A stretch of 64,000 nt of DNA from an uncultured Roseibium sp. Lineage in GTDB: Bacteria; Pseudomonadota; Alphaproteobacteria; Rhizobiales; Stappiaceae. The notes below the pieces were generated by a model, which searched no databases, had not been told where the DNA came from, and was given only the letters and a program-made list of their open reading frames with translations. The stretch spans positions 718,001 through 782,000 of the forward strand of contig NZ_OY769915.1 of NCBI RefSeq assembly GCF_963669205.1, read 5' to 3'. Below are positions 60,510 to 64,000 of this stretch, piece after piece (position 1 is the first letter of the stretch; every line of letters begins with the position of its first letter). The position numbers and the translations under genes were made by a program.

Positions 60510-61419
60510 TCTCTGGAAAACTGTCGGATCTCCGCGCTACATCCTCATTTTTGAGGCGGCGGCACGGCATGGATCCTTTACCCGGGCAGCCTCGGAACTC
60601 AATGTTCAGCAGCCGGCCGTCAGCGCGGCAATCAAGCAGCTCGAACAGGCCCTCGGCGCACCGCTGTTCCTCCGGTCGCACAGGAAGGTGGAACTGACGC
60701 CAGTGGGGGCGGGGTATTACGCTGAAGTGTCGAAAGGATTGCACCAGATTCTCGAGGCAACCCGCGCCGTCCAGTCGGAAGCCAGAAGTGCCATTGTCAC
60801 CCTGTGTGCCTCCACAGCGTTCAACACCTACTGGATGATGCCGCGCCTCCGGACCCTGCGCGACCTCCATCCGGAGATCGACCTCCGCCTGCAATCGAGC
60901 GACCGGGAACCGGATATCGACGATGAGGGTATTTCGCTCGCCGTTCGGCGTGGGGACGGAGACTGGCCGGGGTGTCATGCATTCCTGATCGCGCCTGAAG
61001 TCATCTATCCGATCGCCAGCCCGGGATTGATGGCGCAAGCAGCTGTCCGCCGCAGGGAGGACATTCTCACCGCGACTCTGATCCATCTTGAGGAGCCGGT
61101 GCGTGAGCGCCCGGGTTGGAAAGACTGGTTCGAGGCGCAGAATTGCGCCGTGACGATACCGCCGTCGGGTCTCAGGCTGAATGACTACGCGCTTGTCCTG
61201 AACGCTGCGATATCAGGCGAGGGTTTTGCCTTCGGCTGGAACCATCTCGCCGCTGATCTTGTTGCGAACAACCTGCTCCACGCCCGCCGGGAATGGAGTT
61301 GGCACACCGGGATGGGGTTCTACCTTGTCTGGTCGAAGGCCCGCCCGCTCAGCGAAAATGCAGAGCGGGTCAGGGACTGGCTCATCTCGGCCGCCGACAG
61401 CGGGCAGACCGCCGTATGA
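60502..61419 (+). CDS. LysR family transcriptional regulator (GcvA-like)
   Basis: 305-aa LysR-type regulator. The helix-turn-helix is in residues ~10-70 (RYILIFEAAARHGSFTRAASELNVQQPAVSAAIKQLEQALGAPLFLRSHRKVELT), followed by the GcvA-type effector domain (LRLQSSDREPDIDDEGISLAVRRGDGDWPG). There is no ribosome site before the ATG at 60502, which lies inside the perfect dyad. Translation may be leaderless or weak. It is divergent from the MttB2-enolase pair and is the obvious controller of that unit. Confidence 0.9.
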   Translation: MQSLWKTVGSPRYILIFEAAARHGSFTRAASELNVQQPAVSAAIKQLEQALGAPLFLRSHRKVELTPVGAGYYAEVSKGLHQILEATRAVQSEARSAIVTLCASTAFNTYWMMPRLRTLRDLHPEIDLRLQSSDREPDIDDEGISLAVRRGDGDWPGCHAFLIAPEVIYPIASPGLMAQAAVRRREDILTATLIHLEEPVRERPGWKDWFEAQNCAVTIPPSGLRLNDYALVLNAAISGEGFAFGWNHLAADLVANNLLHARREWSWHTGMGFYLVWSKARPLSENAERVRDWLISAADSGQTAV

Positions 61420-61438
61420 GGGGCGGCGCCCGGAGAGG

Positions 61439-62416
61439 TCAACGAAATCGGAAACCGGGGAGATGTACATCCATCCAGTCGGCGGACGCCTGGAGAAACA
61501 CCTTTTCCGCACGGTCGTAGTCGATCTGCAGTTGCGTGTAGGCGCGGGCGACATCGGATAAAATGGGCGCCCAAAGCCTTGTCCCGATCTTTCCATGCAC
61601 CTTGGAATAAATCTCGTCGTAGTTCGGCGACGAGAAACTGAACGTACCCGATTCCTTTTTGACAATGTCCTTCGTGATCTTGTCTATGTCCCGCATGAGT
61701 GGTGTTCGCAGGAGATCCCCGATCCGGGTGATCGGAAGAAAGCCGATCTTCACATGCCGGCCCATCGCGGCAATGTCTGTCCCTTTCTTTGTCATCTTTG
61801 TTTCGATGGCCTTCTTCAGGAGGGCTGCGGACGCTTCATTGCACACGATCTCGGTGAACTTCTCGCGTGCCTCGCGCTGCCCGACCGAGCCCAGTGTTCC
61901 GAACAGCAGGCCCACGAGCGGACCGGCTCCGGCGACCCCTCCTGCAACCAGGAACCCAATTTTCGGGATGTCCATGAACCTCAGATCACCACCGGAACCT
62001 GCGGCGGATTTGAGGATCGCGTTGGCGAGCACGCCGCCGGACGCAATTGTGACGCCCAAGCCGATTTTTGTCGCGGTGGGAACGACATAGATCGGGATGC
62101 TTCCACCTCCGTAGAGGAATGGAGCCGAGGTGCCGGTGGCGGCGACACCCAGCCTTGCACCGCTGCCGAGGAACTGAATGGCCCAGCCTCCGACGGCAAA
62201 AGTACAGACGGCGACCGCCCCGGCAATCGCAGTGTTGAGCGCTGTTTGGTACTTGGCTGCAATGTCGTAATACTCGGAAGACAAGCTGTAATAAAATGCG
62301 GCGTCATATTCGCTTTTGATGAATTTGTAGCCTGGCTCGAGGTTCTTCAGAAGTGTTCCAGCCACGTAAAGATCTGATAGAGAGTTCAGAAATGCTTCTG
62401 TAGTTGCATCTGCCAT
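61439..62416 (-). CDS. hypothetical membrane-associated protein
   Basis: 325-aa protein that I do not recognise. Residues 1-62 are polar and aromatic-rich (YKFIKSEYDAAFYYSLSSEYYDIAAKY). Residues 63-185 are Gly/Ala-rich with three or four hydrophobic segments (TAIAGAVAVCTFAVGGWAIQFLG; KIGLGVTIASGGVLANAIL; IGFLVAGGVAGAGPLVGLLFGTLG). The last 130 residues are soluble and mixed charge (MTKKGTDIAAMGRHVKIGFLPITRIGDLL). There is no signal peptide. GGAG lies ~6 nt before the ATG. It is flanked upstream by AT-rich DNA, which hints at acquisition by transfer. Confidence 0.7.
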   Translation of the reverse strand: MADATTEAFLNSLSDLYVAGTLLKNLEPGYKFIKSEYDAAFYYSLSSEYYDIAAKYQTALNTAIAGAVAVCTFAVGGWAIQFLGSGARLGVAATGTSAPFLYGGGSIPIYVVPTATKIGLGVTIASGGVLANAILKSAAGSGGDLRFMDIPKIGFLVAGGVAGAGPLVGLLFGTLGSVGQREAREKFTEIVCNEASAALLKKAIETKMTKKGTDIAAMGRHVKIGFLPITRIGDLLRTPLMRDIDKITKDIVKKESGTFSFSSPNYDEIYSKVHGKIGTRLWAPILSDVARAYTQLQIDYDRAEKVFLQASADWMDVHLPGFRFR

Positions 62417-62697
62417 GGGAATCTCCGCAGAAGTTGTATGATTTTATGGTCTCCTGCCAAAATAAATTAAACCGGAATATTTGGAGAAATTCAACTCACG
62501 GAAGGTGGGATGCAGACTGTGCCTTCTTGAATCCGCCGATTTGCGTTCATGAACCCGTCCAGGAAACACGTGTGCGCGATTGCGCAAAATGCCTCAATAT
62601 TAGTAATGATGCAGTAAAATAAAATATTATTCATTAACTTTATAATAATAATAATAATAAAAAAGTAAGTTATGAATAAAATGCTTGGAATCGCGAG
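62417..62697. other. AT-rich spacer with (TAA)n tract
   Basis: A 281-nt divergent spacer, strongly AT-rich in its right half, with a run of about six TAA/ATA units at 62641-62660. I see no gene or palindrome. It should contain the promoters for the unknown protein and for the chemoreceptor. Confidence 0.6.
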
Positions 62698-64000
62698 ATG
62701 AAGTTAAGTCTTTCGAAGTTGAGTTTCCGTCTGCCCGCGATCATTTCGGGGTGCGCAGTCTTCGCTGCGATTTTTGTCGGCGCCTTGGCCTATTGGTTCA
62801 GCGTATCGAATATCGAAAGACAGGCGGACGAACGGCTGACCGCTCTGGCGAGTGCCCGCGCTGCGGGCCTTGGAAACTACCTTGAAGGCATCGAGCAAGA
62901 CTTGACTGTTACGGCCGCGAGCCCGTTCGTGAGCGCGGCTCTTGTCGATTTCGAAAGCGCCTGGAAGGCAATTGACGGCAATCCGGCGCGTGTTCTCCAG
63001 AAGGCCTATATTCACGACAATCCGCATCCGCTGGGGGAAAAGGACGCTCTGTTGAAGGCCGGAAACACGGCCTATGACGAGACCCACGAACGGTACCATG
63101 CCTGGTTCCGCAACATGCTCAAGACCCGCGGTTACTATGACATCTTCCTGTTCTCGGCGGATGGATCTCTGATCTACACGGTTTTCAAGGAACTGGACTT
63201 CGCGACAAATCTCATGACCGGAGAATACCGGGACACCGACCTCGGCAATGCTTTCCGGGCCGCTCTGGACGGCGACGGCAACGGCATCCATTTTTTCGAC
63301 TTCAAGCCCTACGCGCCGAGCGCCGGTGCCCCGGCGAGCTTCATATCCAGGCCCGTCATGCGCGGTGGGAAGACGCTCGGCGTGCTGGTCCTCCAGATGC
63401 CGATCGACAAGATCAATGCGGTCATGTCGGACCCGGCCGGGTTCGGTGAAACCGGGGAAGCGATCCTGATCGGTGCGGACAGGCTGTTCCGGAACGACTC
63501 GGAAAAAACGCCCGCTGAAAATGACATTCTGAAGGCTCGGCTGGACGACGACATCGTGACCCGAGCTCTTTCCGGACAGGTCGGCCATGGGCGACTGGAC
63601 GTGTTCCGTGGACAGACCTTTATCGCTGCATCTGCGCCGCTTGAGTTTCATGGGACGAAATTGGCGGTCGTTGCCGCCGAGGCGGCATCGGAGGTGCTTC
63701 TGCCCGCCCGGCTGCTGGGCATTCAGATCGCAGTCATAAGTGCGGTCATTCTGATCATCATGACAGGTGTGGGCCTTGTCGCCGCACGTGCGATTACGGT
63801 GCCCGTCGGTAAACTGGTTCACAGCGCCGCGAGGCTCGCGGGCGGGGATGTCGATGTCGCGTTTGCCGAGGCAGACCGGAAAGATGAGATTGGCGAGATC
63901 GCCTCGGCGATTGCCGGTTTCCGCGATGGTGTTGCCGAGCAGGCGCGCCTTGCCACGGCACGCGAGGAGGAAGAGCGGCAGCGCGGCGAACGCCAGCACC
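62698..64000 (+). CDS. methyl-accepting chemotaxis protein, truncated by window end
   Basis: Open frame of at least 434 codons from the ATG at 62698, running off the right edge. TM1 is at residues ~14-36 and TM2 at ~338-362. Between them is a large periplasmic sensor domain, probably double-Cache (RGYYDIFLFSADGSLIYTVFKELDFATNLMTGEYRDTDLG; FDFKPYAPSAGAPASFISRPVMRGGKTLGVLVLQMPIDKINAVM). A HAMP domain (ARAITVPVGKLVHSAARLAGGDVDVAF, DEIGEIASAIAGFR) follows TM2. The signalling domain lies beyond the window. No strong ribosome site is seen. Confidence 0.92.
   Translation, partial: MKLSLSKLSFRLPAIISGCAVFAAIFVGALAYWFSVSNIERQADERLTALASARAAGLGNYLEGIEQDLTVTAASPFVSAALVDFESAWKAIDGNPARVLQKAYIHDNPHPLGEKDALLKAGNTAYDETHERYHAWFRNMLKTRGYYDIFLFSADGSLIYTVFKELDFATNLMTGEYRDTDLGNAFRAALDGDGNGIHFFDFKPYAPSAGAPASFISRPVMRGGKTLGVLVLQMPIDKINAVMSDPAGFGETGEAILIGADRLFRNDSEKTPAENDILKARLDDDIVTRALSGQVGHGRLDVFRGQTFIAASAPLEFHGTKLAVVAAEAASEVLLPARLLGIQIAVISAVILIIMTGVGLVAARAITVPVGKLVHSAARLAGGDVDVAFAEADRKDEIGEIASAIAGFRDGVAEQARLATAREEEERQRGERQH

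Noticed and set aside
59120..60697. 525-codon + frame over the second MttB gene
   Set aside because: Antisense shadow; it would also overlap the LysR operator and start.
62641..62660. (TAA)n tract considered as a CRISPR or phage att repeat
   Set aside because: Simple trinucleotide run without spacers, integrase or tRNA; recorded only as a microsatellite.

Overview
The window is high-GC DNA from an alphaproteobacterium. Several markers point to a marine member of the Hyphomicrobiales/Stappiaceae (Roseibium/Labrenzia-like): an Hsp20 gene followed by a DUF1150 gene, a Na+-NQR operon, many ABC importers, GlxA-type and LysR regulators, and short palindromic repeats of the kind common in Rhizobiales. 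The assignment is inferred from gene content, not from a marker gene. No rRNA, tRNA, phage or CRISPR array was seen. The last gene, a chemoreceptor, runs off the right edge.

Layout. 1-2.98 kb: ugpA-ugpE-ugpC importer genes with a terminator. 3.1-4.2 kb: AlkC-type DNA repair protein. 4.2-4.8 kb: repeat-rich gap with a duplicated element. 4.8-12.4 kb: small housekeeping and stress genes (MFS transporter, MmcQ/YjbR, ECF sigma factor with a secreted NTF2-like neighbour whose signal peptide carries a stop, LysR, Hsp20-DUF1150 behind a heat-shock-type promoter, CBS protein, then nqrM and apbE). 12.6-18.4 kb: complete nqrABCDEF, divergent from its maturation genes. 18.7-26.4 kb: OpgC-like protein, TTC38-like TPR protein, YeeE/YedE, DUF302, a 31-aa mini-gene, SDR, ion channel and secreted esterase. 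26.46-26.73 kb: a MITE-like element just upstream of a CoA-transferase/ThDP-enzyme pair. 29.7-33.9 kb: RidA, then an operon of FAD oxidase, secreted protein and VPLPA-CTERM protein, divergent from an HxlR regulator across a perfect palindrome. 34-38.2 kb: panC-panB, ada and a DegT-type aminotransferase. 38.8-44.3 kb: a peptide-type ABC importer.

44.8-61.4 kb is a dense catabolic island. It has two MttB-type methyltransferases, an enolase-superfamily protein closely resembling hydroxyproline-betaine epimerase HpbD, two SDRs, a GntR-DapA-ALDH-DAO operon, a second and divergent enolase-superfamily protein, a GlxA/GbdR-like regulator and two LysR regulators. I read it as a betaine (proline-betaine or hydroxyproline-betaine type) degradation region: epimerise, demethylate, oxidise the D-imino acid, deaminate, then oxidise the semialdehyde. 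MttB proteins would take the demethylation role filled elsewhere by Rieske oxygenases. The pathway is an inference from families and context. 61.4-62.7 kb holds an unrecognised membrane-type protein and an AT-rich spacer with a (TAA)n tract. 62.7 kb to the end is a chemoreceptor.
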